Assembly: GCF_034353875.1 (NCBI RefSeq)
Contig: NZ_CP133784.1
Location: 1,116,001 to 1,180,000 of the forward strand
Source of the DNA: Pseudomonas sp. MH9.2
GTDB lineage: Bacteria; Pseudomonadota; Gammaproteobacteria; Pseudomonadales; Pseudomonadaceae
Direction of reading: 5' to 3'
DNA length: 64,000 nt
Positions 9,186-17,960 of the stretch are shown here, in pieces; position 1 is the stretch's first letter; every line of letters begins with the position of its first letter. Below the pieces are notes generated by a model that did no database searches, was not told the origin of the DNA, and saw nothing but the letters and a program-made list of their open reading frames with translations. The translations under genes and the position numbers were made by a program.

Positions 9186-9611
9186 TTACTTTGCAGCGGT
9201 TTTGGCGTTTTTCTCGATAAGCTTGATCAAGCTGGCGGAGGCCGTAAACAGTGCTGCAGTCAATTGCGCCAACTCCGACTGAATACTGCTCGCCTGTGTC
9301 TGCTTCTGCTCCGGGCTCAGGCTTTTGTTCGACATCACCGCCTGCAATCGTGCCTGCGCCTCGGCGATCTGCTTTTGCAGTTCTTTGATCCGTTTTTGGA
9401 GCATTTTGATGGGGTCGGTGCTGTCAGCGCTGTCGCTAGCTGCGGCCTTGGCCTTTTCTATTGCAGCGGTGGACAGCTCGACCTTCACGCTTACCGGCGC
9501 TTTGCCGGTACCCTCTTCGTCGGTCGACGCGGCTGCAGCAACCGCTCTGGTTTGCGGGGTTGTGGCTTGAAAGCCAGTGCTGCTGGACGCACTGAGGTTG
9601 ACGGACAACAT
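9186..9611 (-). CDS. FlxA-like small coiled-coil protein, function unknown
   Basis: A 141-residue protein with no signal peptide: an N-terminal Ser/Thr/Ala-rich region (1-65) followed by DPIKMLQKRIKELQKQIAEA and a further helical stretch with high coiled-coil tendency (about 67-135). The arrangement resembles the FlxA-like family, whose function is not established. It is convergent with hemN and divergent from anr. Codon use is like its neighbours, so there is no sign of recent transfer. Confidence 0.65.
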   Translation of the reverse strand: MLSVNLSASSSTGFQATTPQTRAVAAAASTDEEGTGKAPVSVKVELSTAAIEKAKAAASDSADSTDPIKMLQKRIKELQKQIAEAQARLQAVMSNKSLSPEQKQTQASSIQSELAQLTAALFTASASLIKLIEKNAKTAAK

Positions 9612-9766
9612 GAACGGCGCTCCTGAGTCAGTTAGGCCACCACTTGTTATCGGCAGTCGTGCGAAGAGCTTTATCGTCTTGCGTTAAATCTGCTGGCACT
9701 GGCCGGAACAGCTTGCGCTGGGTTACCCTTATGTCTTCTGTGTGTTTTCCCACAAGGATTGAAGTC

Positions 9767-10501
9767 ATGTCTGAGCCAGTCAAACTGCGCGCACCTAACC
9801 AGGCCCATTGCAAGGATTGCAGTTTGGCCCCGCTGTGCCTGCCGCTTTCTTTGAATCTGGAAGACATGGATGCACTCGATGACATCGTCAAGCGCGGTCG
9901 TCCACTGAAAAAAGGCGAGTTTCTGTTTCGACAGGGCGATGCATTTGGTTCGGTGTATGCGGTGCGCTCCGGTGCGCTGAAAACCTTCAATCTCAGCGAT
10001 GGCGGTGAAGAACAGCTCACCGGTTTCCATCTGCCGAGCGAGTTGGTGGGTCTGTCCGGCATGGACAGCGAAGCCTACCCGGTATCGGCTCAGGCACTGG
10101 AAACCACATCCGTGTGTGAAATCCCGTTTGAGCGCCTTGATGACCTGTCGGTTCAACTCCCACAACTGCGTCGGCAATTGATGCGGATCATGAGCCGGGA
10201 AATTCGTGACGATCAGCAAATGATGCTGCTGCTCTCGAAAAAAACTGCCGACGAACGCATCGCCACGTTTCTGGTCAACCTGTCGGCCCGTTTCCGCGCT
10301 CGCGGTTTTTCGGCCAATCAGTTTCGCTTGAGCATGTCGCGCAATGAAATTGGCAACTTCCTGGGTTTAGCCGTGGAGACAGTGTCGCGGGTGTTCACCC
10401 GTTTCCAGTCGAGCGAGCTGATCGCAGCCGAAGGCAAGGAAATCCAGATCCTCGATCCTATCCAACTCTGCGCGCTGGCGGGCGGCTCAATCGAAGGCTG
10501 A
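9767..10501 (+). CDS. anr: Anaerobic global regulator Anr (Crp/FNR family)
   Basis: Oxygen-sensing transcription factor of 244 residues, the Pseudomonas counterpart of FNR. It has the N-terminal cysteine cluster C15, C18, C24 ([10 protein letters not shown]) plus C117 (TSVCEIPFE), which ligate the oxygen-labile [4Fe-4S] cluster, then a cyclic-nucleotide-type beta barrel and a C-terminal helix-turn-helix with VETVSR in the recognition helix, matching the E..SR residues that read TTGAT. The ATG at 9767 is chosen because the upstream extension is unlike FNR and an AAGGA-type ribosome site (CACAAGGATTGAAGTC) precedes it. Expected targets in this window are hemN, the cco genes and probably the Spy-like gene at 20710. 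Confidence 0.97.
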   Translation: MSEPVKLRAPNQAHCKDCSLAPLCLPLSLNLEDMDALDDIVKRGRPLKKGEFLFRQGDAFGSVYAVRSGALKTFNLSDGGEEQLTGFHLPSELVGLSGMDSEAYPVSAQALETTSVCEIPFERLDDLSVQLPQLRRQLMRIMSREIRDDQQMMLLLSKKTADERIATFLVNLSARFRARGFSANQFRLSMSRNEIGNFLGLAVETVSRVFTRFQSSELIAAEGKEIQILDPIQLCALAGGSIEG

Positions 10502-10566
10502 GGCATGCTATCCATGGCGGCTGCGCTGTAGACTAGCGTCAGCCAATACGCCTCAGGATCCTCTTG

Positions 10567-11115
10567 ATGATTTTCGACGAATTCAGCTTCAAATCCCTTA
10601 TTCGCCCGGTCATGGACTTCCCTAAACCTGGCGTTGTTTTTCGCGATATTACCCCGCTGTTTCAATCGCCAAAGGCCCTGCGCCTGGTGATCGACAGCTT
10701 CGTGCAGCGCTATATCGACGCCGAATTCAGCCACATTGGCGCCATGGATGCTCGCGGCTTCTTGATTGGCTCAATCGTCGCTTATGAGCTGAACAAGCCA
10801 CTGATCCTGTTCCGCAAGCAAGGCAAACTACCGGCAGACGTGTTGTCCGAGCCCTACCAGACCGAGTACGGCGAAGCATGGCTGGAAGTGCATGCCGACA
10901 GCCTGTGTGAGGGCGATGCCATCGTGATGTTCGATGATCTGATTGCCACCGGTGGCACGCTGGTCGCGGCCGCCAACCTGGTACGCCGCATGGGCGCCCA
11001 TGTCTACGAAGCCGCAGCGATCATCGACCTCCCGGAACTCGGCGGCTCACAGCGCCTGGAAGACATGTCCATCCCGACCTTCTGCCTGACCAACTTTGCG
11101 CTGAGCGATAGATAG
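10567..11115 (+). CDS. apt: Adenine phosphoribosyltransferase
   Basis: Purine salvage enzyme making AMP from adenine and PRPP. The 182-residue product carries [15 protein letters not shown] at the N terminus and the PRPP-binding motif [16 protein letters not shown] (about residues 118-133). The ATG at 10567 is preferred to the overlapping TTG at 10564. It lies 65 bases after anr on the same strand. Confidence 0.96.
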   Translation: MIFDEFSFKSLIRPVMDFPKPGVVFRDITPLFQSPKALRLVIDSFVQRYIDAEFSHIGAMDARGFLIGSIVAYELNKPLILFRKQGKLPADVLSEPYQTEYGEAWLEVHADSLCEGDAIVMFDDLIATGGTLVAAANLVRRMGAHVYEAAAIIDLPELGGSQRLEDMSIPTFCLTNFALSDR

Positions 11116-11160
11116 CGACAGGGGGGAATCAAGCGCCTGCAGGTTTTCGAAAATACACAA

Positions 11161-12309
11161 TCAAAGCCCCATCTGCTTGGCAATGATCTCGTTCATTACC
11201 TCACGCGTACCGCCTCCGATTGAAAGGATGCGGTTATCGCGGTACAGGCGCTCCACCAGGCTATCGCGCATATAACCCGAACCGCCAAGGATCTGCACCG
11301 CGTCGTAAGTGATGCGGTCGGCGGTGTCGGTGGCGAAGTTCTTCGCCATGGAAATCTCTTTGATCACGCTCTGCCCCGCTGCCATTTTTGCCGCCTGGCG
11401 GTAGGTGAATTCGCGTGACACTTCCAACTGCGTGGCCATTTCTGCCAACCGATGCTTGAGCACCTGGAACTTGCCAATCGGTTTGCCAAATGCCTCACGC
11501 TGCTTGGCCCAACTCAGGCTCTGTTCAAGCGCCAGTTGTGAGGTCATATTCGCCATCAGCGCCAGTGCCAGGCGCTCATACTGAAAGTTGCCCATGATGC
11601 AGGCAAACCCCATGTTCTCCGCGCCAATCAAATTGGCCATCGGCACCCGACAGTCCTCGAAAAACAGCTCAGCCGTGTCCGACGCCCACCAGCCCATTTT
11701 CTTCAGCTGCCGACCGACACTAAAACCCGGAGTGCCCTTCTCTATCAGCAACAGACTGATGCCCGCAAACCCAGGCTCACCGGTGCGCACTGCTACGGTA
11801 TAAAAGTCGGCGCGTATGCCGCTGGTGATAAATGTTTTGCTGCCGTTGACCCGATAGCCGTCACCGTCTCGCACCGCACGGGTTTGCAGGTTCGCCACAT
11901 CAGAACCACCCCCGGGCTCAGTGATCGCCAGCGCCATGATCTTTTCCCCGCTCAGCACCTGCGGGACAACACGTTCGCGTAGCGCCGGCTGCCCCCACTT
12001 GACCACCGGCGGCAAACCAATGTCCAGCGAACCCAAACCGGCGACCAGCCCGGCAGACCCGCAACGCATCAGCTCTTCGCTGGCCGCAACCTTGGCAAAT
12101 ACATCACCTTCATGGCTGCCGCCCAGCGCTTCGGGATAACCAATGCCCAAAATCCCGGCAGCGCCCGCCTTCAGGTAGAGCTCACGCGGAAAGCCTTCGG
12201 CCTCCTCCCACTCATCGACGAAAGGCAGTATCTCTCGCTCGACAAAGCGCCGCACGGCGTCGCGGATCAATTGGTGGTTGGGGTCGAAGTATTGCTGAAA
12301 GTCGGACAT
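11161..12309 (-). CDS. Acyl-CoA dehydrogenase family protein
   Basis: FAD-dependent acyl-CoA dehydrogenase of 382 residues. It has the substrate/FAD motif ALAITEPGGGSDVANL (about 129-144), TFITSG, and the C-terminal QILGGSGYMRD region. At the usual medium-chain catalytic Glu position (YEGT in that subgroup) it has GGGT, but it carries a Glu in NFQYERLALALMA, the place used by isovaleryl-CoA and long-chain enzymes, so it should be active and of that subgroup. Substrate cannot be told from sequence. It lies downstream of recR, separated by a REP-like hairpin. Confidence 0.9.
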   Translation of the reverse strand: MSDFQQYFDPNHQLIRDAVRRFVEREILPFVDEWEEAEGFPRELYLKAGAAGILGIGYPEALGGSHEGDVFAKVAASEELMRCGSAGLVAGLGSLDIGLPPVVKWGQPALRERVVPQVLSGEKIMALAITEPGGGSDVANLQTRAVRDGDGYRVNGSKTFITSGIRADFYTVAVRTGEPGFAGISLLLIEKGTPGFSVGRQLKKMGWWASDTAELFFEDCRVPMANLIGAENMGFACIMGNFQYERLALALMANMTSQLALEQSLSWAKQREAFGKPIGKFQVLKHRLAEMATQLEVSREFTYRQAAKMAAGQSVIKEISMAKNFATDTADRITYDAVQILGGSGYMRDSLVERLYRDNRILSIGGGTREVMNEIIAKQMGL

Positions 12310-12371
12310 CGGCGCGCTCCACTGAGAGGTTCAGCGAACTTACCGAGCGCTTGCTTGGTTTACAAGCGCTA

Positions 12372-12415
12372 ATCGTTCCTCACGCCGAAGCCTCGAACCG
12401 GCGCCGAGGAACGAT
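12372..12415. repeat. REP-like inverted repeat between recR and the acyl-CoA dehydrogenase
   Basis: ATCGTTCCTC (12372-12381) and GAGGAACGAT (12406-12415) form a perfect 10-bp inverted repeat, with an inner CGCCG/CGGCG pair. The ATCGTTCC...GGAACGAT form is typical of a dispersed Pseudomonas hairpin repeat. It probably also limits read-through from recR. Confidence 0.7.
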
Positions 12416-12418
12416 CCA

Positions 12419-13021
12419 TCACAATGCTATTGGCTTACGCCCTGCAAACGAATGCGCCAATGTACCGCCGTCCACCAGCTCCAGCTCACCCCCCAGCGGT
12501 ACGCCGTGGGCGATGCGGGAGGTGATCAGGCCTTTGTTGCTCAGCAACTGGGCGATGTAATGCGCGGTGGCTTCGCCTTCGACGGTCGGGTTGGTGGCGA
12601 GAATAATTTCGGTGAAGGTGCCCTGCTGCTCGATGCGCGTCACCAATTGCGGAATGCCAATGGCTTCCGGCCCGAGACCGTCCAGCGGCGACAAGTGCCC
12701 CTTGAGTACAAAGTAGCGACCACGGTAGCCCGTCTGCTCCACCGCATAGACATCCATCGGCCCTTCGACCACGCACAGCAGTGTGTCGTCACGACGAACA
12801 TCCGAACATTGCGGGCAAAGATCGTCTTCGGTAAGGGTGCGGCAGAGCCGGCAATGGCCGACGCCCTCCATGGCCTGACTCAATGCCAGCGCCAGGCGCG
12901 AACCGCCGCTGCGATCACGCTCAAGCAATTGCAGGGCCATGCGCTGTGCAGTTTTTTGACCGACGCCGGGCAATGTACGCAGAGCATCGATCAATTGGCG
13001 AATCAGGGGGCTGAAGCTCAT
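12419..13021 (-). CDS. recR: Recombination mediator RecR
   Basis: RecFOR-pathway protein that helps load RecA on gapped DNA. The 200 residues contain a helix-hairpin-helix ([20 protein letters not shown]), a four-cysteine zinc finger ([16 protein letters not shown], about 57-72) and a Toprim domain. The start is MSFSPLIRQ at 13021; an in-frame upstream extension is unlike RecR. In many bacteria dnaX-ybaB-recR are contiguous, whereas here a reductase gene and a terminator separate ybaB from recR. Confidence 0.97.
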   Translation of the reverse strand: MSFSPLIRQLIDALRTLPGVGQKTAQRMALQLLERDRSGGSRLALALSQAMEGVGHCRLCRTLTEDDLCPQCSDVRRDDTLLCVVEGPMDVYAVEQTGYRGRYFVLKGHLSPLDGLGPEAIGIPQLVTRIEQQGTFTEIILATNPTVEGEATAHYIAQLLSNKGLITSRIAHGVPLGGELELVDGGTLAHSFAGRKPIAL

Positions 13022-13082
13022 GAGAAAGGTCCGACAAAACAACGAGACGCGGTTTATACCCGCGCCTCCGGTTAGCGTCAAT

Positions 13083-14117
13083 TCAAGCATCAGCGACACG
13101 GACGACCAGCTTGCCAAAGTTGCGTCCTTCCAGCAGACCGATAAAGGCCTCGGGCGCCTGTTCGAGCCCTTCGACTATATCTTCACGAAACTTGATCTTG
13201 CCCTCTTTAACCCACGGGACCATGGCAGCGAGAAACTCCGCGTGGCGATCGCCATACTCCTCGAACACGATAAAACCCTGAATCCGTGCGCGCTTGGTCA
13301 GCAACGTGCGCATCAGCAATGGCAAATGATCGGTCCCTTCCGGCAGCGACTGCGCATTGTATTGGGCGATCAAACCGCATAAAGGAATCCGCGCACGGGC
13401 ATTGAGCAGTGGTAGCACCGCGTCGAACACCTTTCCGCCAACCAATTCAAAATAGATGTCGATGCCATTGCCACAGGCTTTCGCCAGCTCATCGGCGAAA
13501 TGTTCACTTTTGTGATCGATACACGCGTCAAACCCCAACTCATCGACCACGTACCGGCATTTTTTGGCACCGCCAGCGATGCCCACCACGCGCAAACCCT
13601 TGAGTTTGGCCACCTGCCCTACCACCGACCCGACCGCACCGGACGCCGCAGCCACCACCAGGGTCTCCCCGGCTTTGGGCTTGCCGATGTCCATCAGGCC
13701 CATGTACGCGGTCATCCCTGGCATACCCAGCACGCCGACGGCCATTGAAGGGCTGGGTAGATCCTTGGGCACCGACACCACTTGCGTACCATCGCAGATG
13801 CTGTGGGTTTGCCAACCGGTCATGCCTACGACCAGATCGCCCGGCTTGAAATGGGCATTGCGTGACTGCTCGACGCGGCTCACCGCCCCGCCCGTCATGA
13901 CGTCATTGACCTGCACCGGTTCCGCATAAGACGGCGCGTCGCTCATGCGCCCACGCATATAGGGGTCGAGGGACAGATAGAGCGTACGCAGCAACACCTG
14001 ACCCTCTTCCAGATCAGGCAGCGCCTCACGCTCCAGACGAAAATTCTCTGGCATGGGTGCGCCTTTGGGACGAGAGGCCAGAACGATGCGTTGGTTGAGG
14101 ATCAATTCTTGCGCCAT
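13083..14117 (-). CDS. NADP-dependent oxidoreductase, CurA/leukotriene-B4-dehydrogenase-like
   Basis: Zinc-independent medium-chain reductase of 344 residues. It has the N-terminal [14 protein letters not shown] typical of CurA-type enzymes, LDPYMRGRM (about 51-59), and a nucleotide-binding [17 protein letters not shown]ossmann motif. The zinc ligands of alcohol dehydrogenases are absent. Such enzymes reduce activated alkenals and related compounds with NADPH; the physiological substrate is unknown. It sits between the ybaB terminator and recR. Confidence 0.9.
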   Translation of the reverse strand: MAQELILNQRIVLASRPKGAPMPENFRLEREALPDLEEGQVLLRTLYLSLDPYMRGRMSDAPSYAEPVQVNDVMTGGAVSRVEQSRNAHFKPGDLVVGMTGWQTHSICDGTQVVSVPKDLPSPSMAVGVLGMPGMTAYMGLMDIGKPKAGETLVVAAASGAVGSVVGQVAKLKGLRVVGIAGGAKKCRYVVDELGFDACIDHKSEHFADELAKACGNGIDIYFELVGGKVFDAVLPLLNARARIPLCGLIAQYNAQSLPEGTDHLPLLMRTLLTKRARIQGFIVFEEYGDRHAEFLAAMVPWVKEGKIKFREDIVEGLEQAPEAFIGLLEGRNFGKLVVRVADA

Positions 14118-14273
14118 AGAGCAGTTCCTTAATCGATAAATTCAGGCTAATACAGAGCAGACCGTTTTGCTCGGCAGGCGTTCGGTCGATATCCAATAAA
14201 GCAACCCGTGCAGGCATGGTCTTGCCCACGATAAGCCGGGGACGCGCTCGACCCGCAGGACCTTCTTCGCAGC

Positions 14274-14302
14274 AAAAAAAAGCCAGGCACGGGGCCTGGC
14301 TT
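14274..14302 (-). terminator. Rho-independent terminator after ybaB
   Basis: Read on the minus strand, AGCCAGGC / GCCTGGCT form an 8-bp stem (14281-14288 with 14294-14301) followed by a run of eight T. It ends the dnaX-ybaB transcript 20 bases after the ybaB stop. Confidence 0.92.
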
Positions 14303-14321
14303 CCGGTCACGCTAAAACGTT

Positions 14322-14648
14322 TTAGAACGGCAGTTTCATGCCCGGTGGCAATTGCATGCCCGCCGTCATGCCAGACATCTTTTCCTGGCTGTTCTGCTCG
14401 ATCTTGCGCACAGCGTCGTTCACCGCGGCAGCGATCAGGTCTTCAAGGATTTCCTTGTCTTCCTGCATCAGGCTGTCATCCAGGCTGATCCGTTTGACGT
14501 CATGACGACCGGTCATCACGACGCTGACCAGGCCTGCGCCCGACTGCCCGGTGACTTCGGCATTGGCCAGTTCTTCCTGCGCCTTGGCCATTTTCTCTTG
14601 CATCTGCTGTGCCTGCTTCATCAGGCCGGCCATGCCACCTTTCATCAT
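14322..14648 (-). CDS. ybaB: YbaB/EbfC family nucleoid-associated protein
   Basis: Small DNA-binding protein (108 residues) of the YbaB/EbfC family, forming tweezer-like dimers. It starts [20 protein letters not shown] and has [11 protein letters not shown] and a Met/Pro/Gly-rich tail. It lies 66 bases downstream of dnaX, the nearly universal arrangement, and is followed by a strong terminator. Confidence 0.96.
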   Translation of the reverse strand: MMKGGMAGLMKQAQQMQEKMAKAQEELANAEVTGQSGAGLVSVVMTGRHDVKRISLDDSLMQEDKEILEDLIAAAVNDAVRKIEQNSQEKMSGMTAGMQLPPGMKLPF

Positions 14649-14714
14649 GGGAATTCACCTCAAGTATTGATGGGTCATTTTTGCGTAGCGCCACACAGGC
14701 GCCACGCACGTCAG

Positions 14715-16883
14715 TTAAAGAGTCTGAGCCGCCGGAGCATCAACAGGTTCAATCGTATCCTCTCGAATCACCGCGCCAAACTGTTGCAGCATTTGCTGGA
14801 TGAACGGATCGGCGTGGATCGATGCTTCTGCTTCGCTCTGGCGCTCGGCACGGCGGCGCGAACCCGCCTGAGCCGGGGTTTCCTGCTCGGGTTTGATCAG
14901 CTCGATGCTCAAGTTCAAGGTCCGCCCGTGGTATTGATTCAGGGCATCGTTGAGTCGGCGCAGTTGCGTTGTATTGAACAGCGCGCTGTGGGCCGGGTCC
15001 AGGTGCAGCAGCCAGTTATCGCCCTCCACGGCCATCAAGGTGCAATTGGCAGCGATACTGCCCGTCATGCCCGACACCGGCAGCTTCGGAAACAGATTCA
15101 GCCACTCCAGCGCCAGCCCTGTCGCCGGCATCAAGGCCGGTAACGGCTCGGGCTCAACGACCTCGGTCACACTGTCGTGGGCCAGTTCGTCCAGGTAGCT
15201 ATAAGATGCGGGATCAATGTCCACCTCCACATCGAAGAAATCATCATCGTCCGGCGGCTCGTCATCACGGTCCATGGGCGCAGGAACGAATGCCACTGAC
15301 TCTGGAACCGGCTCAACCATGGCCGGCGTCGCCACCTCCGTAGCAGCCTGTACGTCCTCAGGCTTAACTACGTCAGGCGCGTCGGGAACCGGGCTTGCGG
15401 GTGCCGGTATCGGCATGGGCGTCAGGTCCGGCTGTTCGGCCACGGTATCGAGCATCGGCTCGGGAACGGTTTCTACGACCGGCTCGGAATCGGATTCCGG
15501 CTCAGAGATCGACTCAACGTCGGCTTGTAGCTCTGGTTCAGGCTCAATTACCGGCTGCACGGCCCTGGGCTCATTCCAGGGTAAATCGACTTCTTCTGCC
15601 GGAGCAGGTTCAGGCATGATCGGCGCGGCAACAGGCTGAACAACCGGCTTATCCATAGGTGCAGGCACAACGGCAGCTACCGGGGCGGCTGCAACTACCG
15701 GCGCAACGGAAGTCGCGCCGGCCACTGGTTGCCTGGAATCAACTGTGGCCTGGTTGATCCCCACTGGCTTTAGCGGCTGCCTCGGCGCATCAGTGCTGTC
15801 AGCGGGGCGGAAGGCCAGCATCCTCAGCAGAACCATCTCGAAGCCACCCCGAGGGTCTGGCGCCAGCGGTAAATCACGGCGGCCGATCAGGCCCATCTGA
15901 TAGTAGAACTGCACGTCTTCGGCGGGTAACGCCTGAGCCAGTGCCAGCACCCGATCCCGGTCGCCATGACCGTTATCGACGCCTTCGGGCAACGCCTGGG
16001 CAATGGCCACGCGGTGCAACACGTTGAGAATTTCCGAGAGCACACCATTCCAGTCCGGCCCTTGCTCGGCCAGATGTCGCACGGCTTCAAGCACCCCGCG
16101 CGCATCGCCATCAAGCAGCGCATGCAGCACGTCGTACACCTGGCCATGATCCAGCGTGCCCAGCATGGCGCGAACGTCCGCCGCCATGACCTTGCCTTCG
16201 CCGAACGCAATCGCCTGATCGGTCAGGCTCATGGCATCGCGCATAGACCCATCGGCAGCGCGGCCCAAGAGCCACAGCGCGTCGTCTTCGAACGGTACAT
16301 TTTCGACCGTGAGCACGTGGGTCAAATGCTCGACCACACGCTCGGGAGTCATGTTTTTCAGGGAAAACTGCAGGCAGCGCGACAGAATGGTCGCCGGCAA
16401 CTTCTGCGGATCGGTGGTTGCCAGGATGAACTTGACGTAGGGCGGCGGCTCTTCCAGGGTCTTCAACAGGGCGTTGAACGAGTGAGTGGACAGCATGTGC
16501 ACTTCGTCGATCAGGTAGACCTTGAAGCGCCCGCGGCTTGGTGCGTACTGCACATTATCAAGCAGCTCACGGGTGTCTTCGACCTTGGTCCGGCTCGCGG
16601 CGTCGATCTCGATCAGGTCGACGAAACGCCCCTCGTCGATCTCCCGGCAGACCGAACAAGTCCCACAAGGCGTCGACGTGATGCCCGTCTCACAATTCAG
16701 GCATTTGGCGATAATCCGCGCAATCGTGGTTTTGCCCACGCCACGGGTGCCGGTAAACAAATAAGCATGGTGCAGCCGTTGGCTGTCCAGCGCGTTGATC
16801 AAGGCCTTGAGCACATGGGTCTGGCCGACCATTTCGCGGAACGAGCGCGGACGCCATTTACGTGCAAGAACCTGATAACTCAT
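14715..16883 (-). CDS. dnaX: DNA polymerase III subunits gamma and tau
   Basis: Clamp-loader ATPase of 722 residues. It has Walker A GTRGVGKTTIAR (about 45-56), a four-cysteine zinc module (CLNC...CGTCSVC), Walker B YLIDEVHML and the sensor-region EEPPPYVKFILATTD. Residues about 375-600 form a long Pro/Glu/Val/Ala-rich linker before the C-terminal tau domain that binds the alpha subunit. The start MSYQVLARKWRPRSF at 16883 is the family's usual start. I did not see an E. coli-type A-AAA-AAG slippery site, so gamma may be made differently or not at all. Confidence 0.97.
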   Translation of the reverse strand: MSYQVLARKWRPRSFREMVGQTHVLKALINALDSQRLHHAYLFTGTRGVGKTTIARIIAKCLNCETGITSTPCGTCSVCREIDEGRFVDLIEIDAASRTKVEDTRELLDNVQYAPSRGRFKVYLIDEVHMLSTHSFNALLKTLEEPPPYVKFILATTDPQKLPATILSRCLQFSLKNMTPERVVEHLTHVLTVENVPFEDDALWLLGRAADGSMRDAMSLTDQAIAFGEGKVMAADVRAMLGTLDHGQVYDVLHALLDGDARGVLEAVRHLAEQGPDWNGVLSEILNVLHRVAIAQALPEGVDNGHGDRDRVLALAQALPAEDVQFYYQMGLIGRRDLPLAPDPRGGFEMVLLRMLAFRPADSTDAPRQPLKPVGINQATVDSRQPVAGATSVAPVVAAAPVAAVVPAPMDKPVVQPVAAPIMPEPAPAEEVDLPWNEPRAVQPVIEPEPELQADVESISEPESDSEPVVETVPEPMLDTVAEQPDLTPMPIPAPASPVPDAPDVVKPEDVQAATEVATPAMVEPVPESVAFVPAPMDRDDEPPDDDDFFDVEVDIDPASYSYLDELAHDSVTEVVEPEPLPALMPATGLALEWLNLFPKLPVSGMTGSIAANCTLMAVEGDNWLLHLDPAHSALFNTTQLRRLNDALNQYHGRTLNLSIELIKPEQETPAQAGSRRRAERQSEAEASIHADPFIQQMLQQFGAVIREDTIEPVDAPAAQTL

Positions 16884-17048
16884 CGAAAACCGTCGCAACT
16901 GGGAAGCGGAAGACCGCCAATGCTAGCGGAGCAAGGGCAAAATTGCATCCGGTGTCATTCTCTAATATGACTACGCTGTTGAAATGGAGGAAACTTCGGC
17001 ATCAAATTCATCCTGAATCGCATCGTATTGCCCACGCAAAGGAACCGA

Positions 17049-17819
17049 ATGCGGCCGCTCTTGAGCACTTTGTTGTCACTCAGCTGCTTATGCTCGTGCT
17101 TCAGCTACGCCGCTGAGGCACCTTTGCGCTTTTCGATTGCCGACAGCTGGTCGATGCCATTGGTACAGATCGACGGCGCTCAGCCAACTGCCGGATTCCT
17201 GTTCGACATCATGCAGAGCCTGGCCCGACAGGTCGGCCGCCCCGCGGAATACCATGTATTAGCCCGTCTGCGCGTGCAAAACGCGCTGGACCGTGGCGAA
17301 GTCGATGTTCGTTGTTACGCCGCGCAATCCTGGGTACCCAACTTCTCCGGTGACTACACCTGGAGCCTGCCGCTGATGACCCAACGCGACCTATTGATCA
17401 GTACCGCTGACAACACAGCTCCGATCCGCGTCGACCAGCTTAATGAACAGATGATCGGCACCGTTCTGGGTTATACGTATCCGCGCCTGCAACCCCTGTT
17501 CGACAACCACCAATTACACCGTGAAGACGCCCGTAGCCAGGAACAAGTCCTGCAAAAACTTGGGGCAGGCCGTTATCGCTATGCCGTGGCCAATGAATGG
17601 TCGATGAACTGGTACAACCGCCAACTGCCACCGGACAAACAATTGCACAGTGTTTCCATCGTCGAAGAACAAGCGGTAGGCTGCATCGTGCGTAACGACC
17701 CGAACCTGCCGGTACAGACCATTCTACGTGCTTTGTTGCGCATGAAAATGTCAGGGGAGATTGATCGGATCATCGAGCGCTACGGCACTCAGGCATCACT
17801 CTCGCTTGAACGGAATTAG
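17049..17819 (+). CDS. Periplasmic solute-binding protein (SBP_bac_3-like)
   Basis: A 256-residue protein with a signal peptide (RPLLSTLLSLSCLCSCFSYAA, cleavage near residue 22-24) and a family 3 solute-binding fold (LRFSIADSW, GFLFDIMQSLARQ, VDVRCYAAQSW, IGTVLGYTYPRL). No permease or ATPase gene is adjacent, so it may be an orphan receptor. The ligand is unknown; amino acids are usual for the family. The ATG at 17049 has an AAGGAACCGA ribosome site and is preferred to TTG 17028. Confidence 0.8.
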   Translation: MRPLLSTLLSLSCLCSCFSYAAEAPLRFSIADSWSMPLVQIDGAQPTAGFLFDIMQSLARQVGRPAEYHVLARLRVQNALDRGEVDVRCYAAQSWVPNFSGDYTWSLPLMTQRDLLISTADNTAPIRVDQLNEQMIGTVLGYTYPRLQPLFDNHQLHREDARSQEQVLQKLGAGRYRYAVANEWSMNWYNRQLPPDKQLHSVSIVEEQAVGCIVRNDPNLPVQTILRALLRMKMSGEIDRIIERYGTQASLSLERN

Positions 17820-17960
17820 CCAGCGGCTCGCTAGCACCCGGACCGCGGCGTTAATCGCTAAACCCTTCACGCCTACCTTGTAGCATCAGCGTCACACTGC
17901 CTGACTACCCTCCTCCGAAATCATTTGTTACGAACTCAGCCAAACACGCAGGTAACCGCC

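Noticed and set aside
9220..9240. TTGATCAA sequence near 9223 as an Anr or other operator
   Set aside because: It lacks the 4-base spacer of an Anr box and lies inside the FlxA-like coding sequence.
15200..15760. Programmed frameshift for the gamma form inside dnaX
   Set aside because: The low-complexity linker region read on the coding strand shows no A-AAA-AAG heptamer; not claimed.
15966..16970. 334-codon plus-strand frame opposite dnaX
   Set aside because: Antisense shadow; no ribosome site and no recognisable domain.
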